Positions 7,103-13,544 of a stretch of 44,480 nt of DNA are shown piece after piece. This DNA is from JBAYJC01 sp041665285 (GTDB lineage: Bacteria; Patescibacteriota; Patescibacteriia; 2-12-FULL-60-25). How positions within the stretch are numbered: the stretch's first letter is position 1; each line of letters begins with the position of its first letter. Location: positions 1 to 44,480 of the forward strand of contig JBAYJC010000010.1 in NCBI GenBank assembly GCA_041665285.1, in the 5' to 3' direction. Both the position numbers and the translations under genes were made by a program. The notes under the pieces were generated by a model. That model searched no databases, was not told the origin of the DNA, and worked only from the letters and a program-made list of their open reading frames with translations.

Positions 7103-8122
7103 GTGCAAAACAAAGACCTTGATCTGCATGCTCTTTTCCAAGCGCTCGCAGAGATGACCCATCTCCACGGCACAAGCGCCGTACCAATGACTGGCGGGAA
7201 AAACAATCGCCTGTTTCGCATGGAGACCGAGGAAGGCGTTTCGCTTGTCATCAAGCAATACTATCCTGACGATCGTAAGCGGCTCATGCATGAATATGAG
7301 GTGCTCACCGCTTTGGCCCAACGTGGGTTCACAGACATCCCACGGCCGATCGCGCGATTCGATGCGTGGCAGGTAGGTGTATTTTCTTTTGTGGAAGGTG
7401 AAAACATTCCAACAAAAGAACTCACACCCAAGCACATGGAGCAGATTGCGGCGCACTTGGCGCGTCTGCATGCGTTCACCATGGAGGAGGTGGCAGAGCC
7501 GCTTCCCATGGGGAGCATGAGCGTTCGCTCCTACGCAGACGCCATTACGCATATTCGCAAGCGCATGGTGCCGTTCAGCGGAGACGCAATCCGCACGCTC
7601 CATCCGCACCTCCAAGCGTTTTTGCACGAGGTGCCTGTAGCCAGCATCGTGGAGTCGCGCCTTGAAATATTCCTCAAGAAACACTCCCCGGAGGATGTTA
7701 CGCGAAGAACGCCAGACAATGGCCTCTGCCTCTCCTCCGTGGACATTGGCCCGCACAACATGCTCTGGCGCGCAGACGGCTCGCTCGTGGTGTTGGATTG
7801 GGAATACGCTGGCTGGGATCACCCCATGCACTCTATCGCAGGGTTTCTTGCCCACGACAGAACGCAACGCATGGGACACAAAAACATAGACGCGTTCATG
7901 GATGCATATCTGCGCTGTACGCCCCTGGATCAAAGCGTCCTAGAGGTACTTGACCCGTACCTGGAGCTGTACCGTCTGAATTGGCTCGCCATCTACCTGA
8001 CCACGCTCCTCCCCTCGCGACTGGAAAGATGGGCGTTTGCAGAAGGATCGCTGTTCGACCAAGAGGCGGTCGTCCAAAGACAAATGGACCGCGTCCGCGT
8101 CCTTCTCACGCAAATCACCTAA
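7103..8122 (+). CDS. Phosphotransferase of the APH/choline-kinase fold
   Basis: The 339-residue cytosolic protein has the kinase-like fold of the aminoglycoside phosphotransferase superfamily. An N-lobe shows LVIKQYY with a candidate ATP-binding lysine near 51 and EYEVLTALAQRGF. The catalytic loop reads VDIGPHN, with Asp at 214 and Asn at 219; the usual His before the Asp is not present, as in some SDFGxHN-type relatives. The metal-binding Asp is at 232 in LDWEYAGWDHP. The superfamily phosphorylates small molecules such as sugars, choline, amino acids or drugs; the substrate here cannot be told and resistance should not be assumed. The GTG start is supported by a -10 box six nt upstream. A terminator follows directly. 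Confidence 0.8.
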   Translation: MQNKDLDLHALFQALAEMTHLHGTSAVPMTGGKNNRLFRMETEEGVSLVIKQYYPDDRKRLMHEYEVLTALAQRGFTDIPRPIARFDAWQVGVFSFVEGENIPTKELTPKHMEQIAAHLARLHAFTMEEVAEPLPMGSMSVRSYADAITHIRKRMVPFSGDAIRTLHPHLQAFLHEVPVASIVESRLEIFLKKHSPEDVTRRTPDNGLCLSSVDIGPHNMLWRADGSLVVLDWEYAGWDHPMHSIAGFLAHDRTQRMGHKNIDAFMDAYLRCTPLDQSVLEVLDPYLELYRLNWLAIYLTTLLPSRLERWAFAEGSLFDQEAVVQRQMDRVRVLLTQIT

Positions 8123-8125
8123 CCC

Positions 8126-8158
8126 CCGCCCACCGGCTTGCTGTATGGGCGGTTTTTT
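8126..8158 (+). terminator. Intrinsic terminator
   Basis: CCGCCCA (8126-8132) pairs with TGGGCGG (8146-8152), followed by six T residues. Confidence 0.85.
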
Positions 8159-8173
8159 ATAAACAGGAAACTC

Positions 8174-8202
8174 TTGCCAAAACCACGTAACTCTGCTAGA
8201 TT
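8174..8202 (+). promoter_or_regulatory. Promoter of secE-nusG-rplK
   Basis: TTGCCA (8174-8179) and TAGATT (8197-8202) are 17 nt apart. The transcript would have a leader of about 37 nt before secE, unlike the leaderless arrangement of many neighbours. Confidence 0.65.
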
Positions 8203-8211
8203 ATGGGTGTT

Positions 8212-8231
8212 GGCCCGGGTAGGGGCCTTTT
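8212..8231 (+). promoter_or_regulatory. Leader hairpin before secE
   Basis: GGCCC (8212-8216) pairs with GGGCC (8223-8227), followed by TTTT then AAAAA. It would form at the very 5' end of the transcript and looks like a weak attenuator or 5' stabilising hairpin. The regulatory role is inference. Confidence 0.35.
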
Positions 8232-8245
8232 AAAAACCACAATAT

Positions 8246-8572
8246 ATGGACTTCGTCGACAAAATCGTTGATTATCTGCGTTCCTCAAAAGCGGAATTGG
8301 AAAAGGTCACCTGGCCTTCCAGACAAGACACCCTGCGTTACAGCACGCTCGTGATTGCAGGAAGCGTAGCGCTTGCCGCTTTGTTCGCGGTGCTTGATCG
8401 CGGACTTGTGAAGGGCGTGGAAATGGTCCTCGTACGCCGTGTGGCGGCTCCAACGGAAACGACTCTGCCAACACAGCCTATCGATGTGCAGACGCAAGAT
8501 GTGCAAGTAGATGCACAGCCAACAACACCAGCGGTGGACTTGGAAAACATTCCAGCACCAAAACAGTTTTAA
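8246..8572 (+). CDS. secE: Preprotein translocase subunit SecE
   Basis: SecE is the small subunit that clamps SecY in the protein-export channel. The 108-residue protein has the conserved SSKAELEKVTWPSRQD amphipathic helix (about residues 13-28), including the family's K-V-x-W-P motif, followed by one transmembrane helix (YSTLVIAGSVALAALFAVLD). The C-terminal 45 residues form a Thr/Pro/Gln-rich tail beyond the usual end of a single-span SecE; its role is unknown. The gene leads the canonical secE-nusG-rplK order, with nusG starting 17 nt later, which secures the call. Confidence 0.95.
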   Translation: MDFVDKIVDYLRSSKAELEKVTWPSRQDTLRYSTLVIAGSVALAALFAVLDRGLVKGVEMVLVRRVAAPTETTLPTQPIDVQTQDVQVDAQPTTPAVDLENIPAPKQF

Positions 8573-8589
8573 TCACTCGCTCCTTTTCT

Positions 8590-9138
8590 ATGCCAAAGCA
8601 AACAGCTGAGTATGGCCGACGCTGGTATGCCATTCATACCTACTCCGGCTACGAAGAAAATGTTGCCAGCAACCTGCGCCAGCGTATTGAAACGCTTGGT
8701 ATGGGCGACAAGATCTTCCAGGTGCTCGTCCCCAAAGAGAAAAAAATCAAAATCAAAAACGGCAAACGCCGCGTGACCGAGGAAAAGGTGTTTCCGGGCT
8801 ATGTGCTTGTTGACATGCAAGTGACGGATGAATCCTGGTACGTAGTGCGTAATACGCCAAACGTCACAGGTTTCATCGGTACAGGCACAACGCCGACTCC
8901 CCTTTCTCAAGAAGAGGTTGACTCCATCTTGAAGCGTGTGGGCACCACCGAAGAACCACAGATCATGATCGACTTGCTCCCAGGCATGGCCGTGAAAATT
9001 GCCGATGGACCATTCAAGGGCTTTGAGGGCAAAGTGAGCGAGGTTGACGGGTCTCGTGGCAAGGCAAAGGTACTCGTGAGCATGTTTGGCCGCGAAACCC
9101 CTCTGGAACTTGACTTTACCCAGATAAAAAAGGTGTAA
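8590..9138 (+). CDS. nusG: Transcription termination/antitermination factor NusG
   Basis: NusG binds RNA polymerase and couples it to ribosomes or Rho. The 182-residue protein has the N-terminal NGN domain (RRWYAIHTYSGYEENVASNL, then FPGYVLVDMQ and VRNTPNVTGFIG) and a C-terminal KOW domain (GMAVKIADGPFKGFEGKVSEVD, followed by KVLVSMFGRETPLELD). Length is standard. It sits between secE and rplK, the usual bacterial arrangement. Confidence 0.97.
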   Translation: MPKQTAEYGRRWYAIHTYSGYEENVASNLRQRIETLGMGDKIFQVLVPKEKKIKIKNGKRRVTEEKVFPGYVLVDMQVTDESWYVVRNTPNVTGFIGTGTTPTPLSQEEVDSILKRVGTTEEPQIMIDLLPGMAVKIADGPFKGFEGKVSEVDGSRGKAKVLVSMFGRETPLELDFTQIKKV

Positions 9139-9149
9139 TACGGTCCTTG

Positions 9150-9198
9150 ATGGGATGGCGGAGGCCTCTGCCAGGCGCGCTTCTCACCTCCATCCCAT
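9150..9198 (+). promoter_or_regulatory. Structured leader between nusG and rplK
   Basis: ATGGGATGG (9150-9158) pairs perfectly with CCATCCCAT (9190-9198). The apical part contains a near-palindrome, GGCGGAGG/CCTCTGCC (about 9157-9172). There is no T-run after it, so it is not an ordinary terminator. In other bacteria the rplK leader carries the L1 autoregulatory site, so a ribosomal-protein control element is a reasonable but untested reading; an RNase processing site is an alternative. Confidence 0.45.
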
Positions 9199-9260
9199 AA
9201 TCTTGCGTAGCATTGGCAGAACTGCGCTTGAACAAGCCACATTCACGATTCATCAACTCT

Positions 9261-9686
9261 ATGGCAAAAAAAATAAAGACCCTCATCAAAGTACAGATCA
9301 TGGGAGGTCGTGCGACCCCAGCGCCGCCCCTTGGGCCTGCTCTCGGTCAGCACGGTATGAACATCGCGGAGTTCTGTCAGCGCATCAATGCCGCAACACA
9401 GGATCGCCTCGGTGAAGTCGTCCCGGCCGTGATCACGCTTTACGAAGATCGTAGCTACACCTTCATCCTCAAAACGCCTCCGGTTCCAGACCTGTTGAAA
9501 AAGGCCGCGAAGATTGAAAAGGGCTCTGGCAAACCGCTCACAGACAAAGTGGGCAAGGTCACCAAAGCACAGGTGCGCGAGATCGCGGAGAAAAAGCTTC
9601 CAGACCTCAACTGCAATTCCATTGAATCCGCCATGCGTCAGGTCGAAGGGACTGCACGCAACATGGGGATCGAAGTCGTTGGATAA
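9261..9686 (+). CDS. rplK: 50S ribosomal protein L11
   Basis: L11 binds the GTPase-centre region of 23S rRNA. The 141-residue product shows the hallmark N-terminal KVQIMGGRATPAPPLGPALG and HGMNIAEFCQRINAAT, followed by the C-terminal RNA-binding domain with GKVTKAQVREIAEKKLPDLN and the final AMRQVEGTARNMGIEV. An in-frame upstream ATG at 9213 would add 16 non-conserved residues, so MAKKIKT at 9261 is chosen. It lies about 120 nt after nusG, with a large hairpin in the gap. In contrast to the usual bacterial order, rplA does not follow directly; a terminator comes right after rplK. Confidence 0.97.
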   Translation: MAKKIKTLIKVQIMGGRATPAPPLGPALGQHGMNIAEFCQRINAATQDRLGEVVPAVITLYEDRSYTFILKTPPVPDLLKKAAKIEKGSGKPLTDKVGKVTKAQVREIAEKKLPDLNCNSIESAMRQVEGTARNMGIEVVG

Positions 9687-9694
9687 TCATTTCC

Positions 9695-9727
9695 ACAAAA
9701 AATGACGCAGAGCGCGTCATTTTTTGT
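9695..9727 (+). terminator. Intrinsic terminator after rplK
   Basis: ATGACGC (9702-9708) pairs with GCGTCAT (9714-9720), flanked by complementary A and T runs that extend the stem, with TTTTTTGT at the end. Confidence 0.9.
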
Positions 9728-9754
9728 TACCCATCATCTCGATGATCGCAATTG

Positions 9755-9763
9755 TGCTATACT
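9755..9763 (+). promoter_or_regulatory. Extended -10 promoter element
   Basis: TGC precedes TATACT (9758-9763). No convincing -35 box is visible. The predicted leader to the ATG at 9792 is about 22 nt. Confidence 0.5.
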
Positions 9764-9791
9764 AGGCAATAGAATATTTTTTATACCCTCT

Positions 9792-11135
9792 ATGTTCCAT
9801 GACATATTGACCAAGGCCTACGCACAACCATTGCTTGTCGGCGTGATTGGTGCGCTTTTTACTGCTTCGACCGTTGCGGGCACAGCCATGACAACACAAA
9901 CCATGGCGCGTGAAGAAGTGCGCGCAGACAGGCTGGCGCAAGACATGCCGCAACCACCCATGCCTCCAGCGTATCCGTTGAACGGAGACGATCGACCGAA
10001 TGAACCACGTCGCATGGAGGGTGAAGATTTTCGGCCACCGCAGAACATGCTCCCGACTTCTGAAGATAGAACACGTCCTTTTCCCGACGAAAGACGCACA
10101 TACGCCTCTGGTACAGAGCCTGCAGGGTTCATTCCTCAACCAGATGATCGTAAGATGGATGGTTATCCGGGCATGAACCCGGACGCAAACAGACGCATGG
10201 AGCAAGATCGCGAAGCGGGTGAAGCAGAGATGCAAAAACGCCAAGAAGAACAGGAGAAGCGTCAGGAGGAACAAGAAAAACGCCAGGCAGAACAGGAAAA
10301 GCGCGACGTTGCTAATCGCAAACGTGAAATTGCGTCCATCAATAAACATCTCACAACTCTCAAAAAAGCTCTCGCAAAATTCGTCGCCAAAGGAGCCATC
10401 AAACCAACGGAATGCGCGGAAGCCGAAACATCCTCTGCGGCTATTCTTGCCGCCGCAGACAAGGCAACCACACGTGATGAGCTCGATGACGCTGGCATGG
10501 AGGATTTACAAGACCACTTTCAAACACTCGAGGATTGCCGCCGCACCATGGAACGTTTGGCGCAACTTCCAAGAATCCTCAAACAAGTCAACACAGAAAT
10601 CACCAAAGTTGAACGCGAATGGACGCGCGCCATCAAAAATGCCCCGGAAAATGCGGCTGACGCTGTTCGCGACGGAAGCGACACGCTTGCGCAGGTAAAA
10701 ACCAGCCGCGATGCGATTCAGACACTCGCAAAAGAAGGAAAGCTTGATGACATTGAAATCATCCTCGAAGATGACATTTACGGTCGCTTAGACGATATCC
10801 GTAGTTCCATCCAACGCGTCTCTGCCGCAAAGAACGCGACGCAATTTGTCCGCACCTACGCTACGATCATTCGCGAGGCAGAACGCACCATCAAAAAGCT
10901 CAAGGCCCAAAAAGAAGACACCACCCGGCTTGAAGAGATCCTCGCAGAATCAAAAGCAAAGTTCGCGGCGATCAAAGCCATGAAGTCTGGCTCAGAAGAG
11001 TATCTTGATGCTGTACAAGAGCTCGCAGAGCTTGGCCAGGAGTTTGCAGACGAAATGGGAGGCACCGAGGATTTTGGCCTTTCAGACAAAGCTCCCCTGC
11101 AAATGCAACAACCCCTGAAGCCGCTCATGCCATAA
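9792..11135 (+). CDS. Membrane-anchored or secreted coiled-coil protein
   Basis: Unrecognised 447-residue protein. The N-terminus has a hydrophobic stretch (PLLVGVIGALFTASTVAGTAM) acting as a signal or anchor. Residues about 40-135 are a Pro/Asp/Arg-rich disordered spacer. Residues about 140-170 hold a short tandem repeat of KRQEEQE, and the rest is predicted mostly helical with several coiled-coil stretches (EKVEREW, RTIKKLKAQKEDTTRLEEIL). Two cysteines occur near 205 and 250. ATG at 9792 is chosen because the extended -10 box lies at 9755-9763, inside a longer upstream frame. The gene separates rplK from rplA, carries its own promoter and terminator, and has no visible functional link to ribosomes. 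Confidence 0.75.
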   Translation: MFHDILTKAYAQPLLVGVIGALFTASTVAGTAMTTQTMAREEVRADRLAQDMPQPPMPPAYPLNGDDRPNEPRRMEGEDFRPPQNMLPTSEDRTRPFPDERRTYASGTEPAGFIPQPDDRKMDGYPGMNPDANRRMEQDREAGEAEMQKRQEEQEKRQEEQEKRQAEQEKRDVANRKREIASINKHLTTLKKALAKFVAKGAIKPTECAEAETSSAAILAAADKATTRDELDDAGMEDLQDHFQTLEDCRRTMERLAQLPRILKQVNTEITKVEREWTRAIKNAPENAADAVRDGSDTLAQVKTSRDAIQTLAKEGKLDDIEIILEDDIYGRLDDIRSSIQRVSAAKNATQFVRTYATIIREAERTIKKLKAQKEDTTRLEEILAESKAKFAAIKAMKSGSEEYLDAVQELAELGQEFADEMGGTEDFGLSDKAPLQMQQPLKPLMP

Positions 11136-11152
11136 AAACGTGGTCAGTCCAG

Positions 11153-11182
11153 AAAAAGAGGCTTAGATAAGCCTCTTTTTCT
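11153..11182 (+). terminator. Intrinsic terminator
   Basis: AAAAAGAGGCTTA (11153-11165) is complementary to TAAGCCTCTTTTT (11168-11180), ending in a T-run. Confidence 0.9.
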
Positions 11183-11192
11183 TATGATTCCC

Positions 11193-11221
11193 TTGACAAA
11201 GGGGCATTTTTGTGGTATTCT
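11193..11221 (+). promoter_or_regulatory. Promoter of the 82-residue membrane protein
   Basis: TTGACA (11193-11198) and TATTCT (11216-11221) are 17 nt apart, with TGTGG before the -10 box. Confidence 0.7.
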
Positions 11222-11275
11222 TCTTTCTTCGACGCTGGGAGAAATCCCAAGAATAAGCGTTGATGAGGAGCAACC

Positions 11276-11524
11276 ATGGACAGTCTCAACCAGGCGCTCG
11301 CCATTCTGAGAAGCATCAGGGGGCTCCCGAGCCAGGCGGACGCGATTCTTCTGTACATCCAGGTATGGGGCTTCGTGGGCATCGTCCTGCTCTTCGCCAT
11401 CTTCCTCCTGATGCTCGGCTGTCTGTACCAGACCGCCGGGACCAGGAAGGAGGAGCGGCGGATGATCAAGGACATCCACCGCAAGCTCTTCCCGGAGCAG
11501 TACGAGGGCAAGAAGAGGCCCTGA
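11276..11524 (+). CDS. Small single-pass membrane protein, SD-led, GC-rich
   Basis: Unrecognised 82-residue protein with a single transmembrane helix at about residues 30-50 (VWGFVGIVLLFAIFLLMLGCLY), a short N-terminal part and a basic cytoplasmic tail (GTRKEERRMIKDIHRKLFPEQYEGKKRP). GAGGAG lies 8 nt before the ATG, giving a strong Shine-Dalgarno. The codons are strikingly GC-rich compared with rplA and rplK on either side. A strong promoter and a two-tier terminator make it a self-contained cassette. I assign it to the SD-led GC-rich class described in the findings; no function can be inferred. Confidence 0.75.
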   Translation: MDSLNQALAILRSIRGLPSQADAILLYIQVWGFVGIVLLFAIFLLMLGCLYQTAGTRKEERRMIKDIHRKLFPEQYEGKKRP

Positions 11525-11531
11525 CACTCAT

Positions 11532-11580
11532 GAGGCCCCCGCCGCACGTCCTGTGCGGTTCCGGGGGCCTCTTTCATTTC
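11532..11580 (+). terminator. Large GC-rich intrinsic terminator
   Basis: An outer stem of GAGGCCCC-type sequence (from 11532) with GGGGCCTC (to 11571) encloses an inner stem CCGCAC/GTGCGG, followed by TTTCATTT. Confidence 0.85.
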
Positions 11581-11591
11581 CAGGGGGTTCC

Positions 11592-11620
11592 TTGACAGAA
11601 ATGCCCATTCTCACTAACCT
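11592..11620 (+). promoter_or_regulatory. Promoter of rplA
   Basis: TTGACA (11592-11597) and TAACCT (11615-11620) are 17 nt apart; the predicted leader to the rplA ATG is about 50 nt. Confidence 0.65.
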
Positions 11621-11642
11621 TCAATCACTTATTCTTATGTGG

Positions 11643-11666
11643 GAGGTCCGACAAACATCGGACCAA
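11643..11666 (+). promoter_or_regulatory. Leader hairpin before rplA
   Basis: GGTCCGA pairs perfectly with TCGGACC around a CAAACA loop, about 12 nt before the rplA start, preceded by GTGGGAG. It could be the L1 autoregulatory site expected near L1 genes, but I cannot match it to the known L1-binding consensus with confidence. Confidence 0.45.
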
Positions 11667-11677
11667 CCGAACCACGT

Positions 11678-12367
11678 ATGGCACACGGAAAACGTTATAT
11701 TGCGGCAAAAAAGCAGGTTGACCAAAAGACCTATTCCCCTGCGGAAGCCGTTGCATTAGCCAAAAAGACATCCACCGCAAAGTTTGATGCCTCTATTGAG
11801 GTTCACATCAATCTTGGCATTGACGTCAAAAAGGGCGACCAACAGGTGCGCTCTACCATCATTTTCCCACACTCTATCGGCAAGTCCAAAAAGGTGATTG
11901 CTTTTGTAAACGCGGATAAAGAAAAGGATGCAAAGGAAGCTGGCGCAGACATTGTTGGTGGCGAACAGCTGATCGATGAAATCGCCAAGTCTGGCAAAAT
12001 GGATTTTGACGTCGCAGTTGCCACGCCAGACATGATGCCTAAGCTCGCGAAGGTCGCGAAACTCCTTGGTCCAGCAGGCCTCATGCCAAACCCAAAAACA
12101 GAAACGGTCAGCCCAAACGTCAAAAAAATGGTGGAAGAAATCAAGCGCGGTAAAGTTTCTTTCAAAAATGACGCGCAAGCCAACATCCACCAGACCATTG
12201 GCAAAACATCCATGGAGGAAGGCGCTTTGCTCGAAAATCTCAACGTCATTATCGACGCCGTGAAAAAAGCAAAACCAGCCTCTTCCAAGGGAACCTACAT
12301 CAAATCCGCGACCGTCTGCGCCACCATGGGCCCAGGCATTCGCATGGATGTAGGAGCCGCTGTCTAG
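11678..12367 (+). CDS. rplA: 50S ribosomal protein L1
   Basis: L1 forms the mobile stalk near the ribosomal E site and is often a translational repressor of its own operon. The 229-residue product starts MAHGKRYIAAKKQVDQKTYSPAEAV and shows the conserved FDASIEVHINLGIDVKK-like strand, GPAGLMPNPKTETV and the C-terminal SSKGTYIKSATVCATMGPGIRMD. An in-frame GTG at 11639 would overlap the leader hairpin, so ATG at 11678 is chosen. rplA usually follows rplK directly; here two self-contained transcription units lie between them and rplA has its own promoter. Confidence 0.97.
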   Translation: MAHGKRYIAAKKQVDQKTYSPAEAVALAKKTSTAKFDASIEVHINLGIDVKKGDQQVRSTIIFPHSIGKSKKVIAFVNADKEKDAKEAGADIVGGEQLIDEIAKSGKMDFDVAVATPDMMPKLAKVAKLLGPAGLMPNPKTETVSPNVKKMVEEIKRGKVSFKNDAQANIHQTIGKTSMEEGALLENLNVIIDAVKKAKPASSKGTYIKSATVCATMGPGIRMDVGAAV

Positions 12368-12384
12368 TCCACACCAGAACCAGG

Positions 12385-12416
12385 AATCCCCGATCCTCGC
12401 GATCGGGGATTTTTTG
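12385..12416 (+). terminator. Intrinsic terminator after rplA
   Basis: AATCCCCGATC (12385-12395) pairs with GATCGGGGATT (12401-12411), followed by T residues. Confidence 0.9.
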
Positions 12417-12422
12417 TTAGGA

Positions 12423-12452
12423 TTGGACGCGAAGAAGACGTTTCTCTACACT
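12423..12452 (+). promoter_or_regulatory. Promoter of the dTMP-supply cluster
   Basis: TTGGAC (12423-12428) and TACACT (12447-12452) are 18 nt apart; the ATG at 12461 follows the -10 box by 8 nt, so the mRNA would be nearly leaderless. Confidence 0.5.
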
Positions 12453-12460
12453 GTCCCGGT

Positions 12461-13027
12461 ATGCCAAAATTGATCATTGGGTTATGTGGATTGCCTGGGT
12501 GCGGAAAAGGAACTGCCGCAGACATCATCACAAAAGATTACGGAGCTTCGTATTTTCGTTTTAGCAAAATCATGGGCGATCTTCTCACGCGTGTTTCTCT
12601 TGATAAAAGCCGCGAAAACTTTATCCAGGTGTCAGAAGCCATGCGAAAAGCCTTTGGCGAGGATGTGTTTTCCCACGCCATTCTCCACGACATGCTGGAG
12701 GCGCCGCACGATGTTGCTATTTTAGATGGCGTGAGACGCGTGCAAGATATTGTGGCACTGGAACCGCTTCCTCAATTCAAACTCATTGCCATTGATACAG
12801 AACCGCAACTCCGTTTTGAACGCATGAAAAAACGCGGAGAAAAAACAGGAGAAACCAACATGACCTGGAGCGAATTCCAAGCCGTGGAAAACGCTCCCAC
12901 AGAAGTGACCATTCCTGAAGTTATGGCACGCGCTTGGCGCACCATCCCAAACAATGGCGATATGGATGCGTTCGTGGGTTCTATCCATGAAATGATGCGC
13001 GATCTTAACATCTCTCTCAAAGGCTAG
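12461..13027 (+). CDS. P-loop nucleoside monophosphate kinase-like protein
   Basis: The 188-residue protein has a Walker A motif GLPGCGKGT at about residues 8-16, a DGVRR segment in the position of an NMP-binding or Walker B region, and a lid-like ERMKKRGEKTGE. It resembles AAA_17/18-type small-molecule kinases, a group that includes adenylate kinase-like, dephospho-CoA kinase-like and archaeal UPF0200 proteins. It is the first of four genes, followed by dut, thyX and tmk with almost no gaps. That context suggests a deoxynucleotide monophosphate substrate, for example making dUDP, dCDP or dCTP precursors, but this is inference from position only. Confidence 0.75.
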   Translation: MPKLIIGLCGLPGCGKGTAADIITKDYGASYFRFSKIMGDLLTRVSLDKSRENFIQVSEAMRKAFGEDVFSHAILHDMLEAPHDVAILDGVRRVQDIVALEPLPQFKLIAIDTEPQLRFERMKKRGEKTGETNMTWSEFQAVENAPTEVTIPEVMARAWRTIPNNGDMDAFVGSIHEMMRDLNISLKG

Positions 13028-13029
13028 GT

Positions 13030-13470
13030 ATGCAGGTTCACATCACCCGACTTCGCGAGGACATTCCCCTTCCCACCTACGCCACTGAAGGATCCATTGC
13101 GTTTGATCTCGCGCCATCAGAAACCGTGACCATCCCAGCACACGGTCTCTTTGCGGCTCCGACCGGCCTTATCATTGCCTCTCCTACGGGCTACGGCCTC
13201 TTTATCGCTCCGAGATCATCTCTCTTCAAGAAAAAGGGACTACGCCTCGGCAATACCATCGGCGTGATTGACCAAGATTATTGTGGCCCAGAGGATCAGC
13301 TCTTCCTTCTCCTTTGGAATCCAGGCGATACGGACGTCATCGTGGAAAAAGGCGAACGCATTGCCCAAGGCTATTTTACCCCGATCCAGCGCGCAGAGTG
13401 GCAGGAAGGTCCCGCAGAAAAGCCCTCGCGTGGCGGAATCGGATCTACGGGCGGGTATACAAAATCCTAG
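13030..13470 (+). CDS. dut: dUTP diphosphatase
   Basis: dUTPase hydrolyses dUTP to dUMP and pyrophosphate, keeping uracil out of DNA and feeding dTMP synthesis. All five family motifs are present in the 146-residue protein: GSIAFDLAP (1), APRSSLFKKKGL (2), GVIDQDYCG (3, with the catalytic Asp), GERIAQ (4) and RGGIGSTGG (5, the flexible C-terminal arm). The Tyr usual in motif 1 is Phe here. The ATG lies 2 nt after the stop of the preceding kinase gene, so the two are cotranscribed. The product, dUMP, is the substrate of ThyX encoded next. Confidence 0.93.
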   Translation: MQVHITRLREDIPLPTYATEGSIAFDLAPSETVTIPAHGLFAAPTGLIIASPTGYGLFIAPRSSLFKKKGLRLGNTIGVIDQDYCGPEDQLFLLLWNPGDTDVIVEKGERIAQGYFTPIQRAEWQEGPAEKPSRGGIGSTGGYTKS

Positions 13471-13544
13471 GTTTTTTGCACAAAAGCACTGTTGATAACT
13501 CTGCTTTTGTTTTTTTCATGCACGCATGTAAAAGTCTTGCGGAT

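Noticed and set aside
7103..8122. Aminoglycoside resistance gene
   Set aside because: The APH fold covers many small-molecule kinases and the catalytic loop is of the non-resistance type; no resistance context is present.
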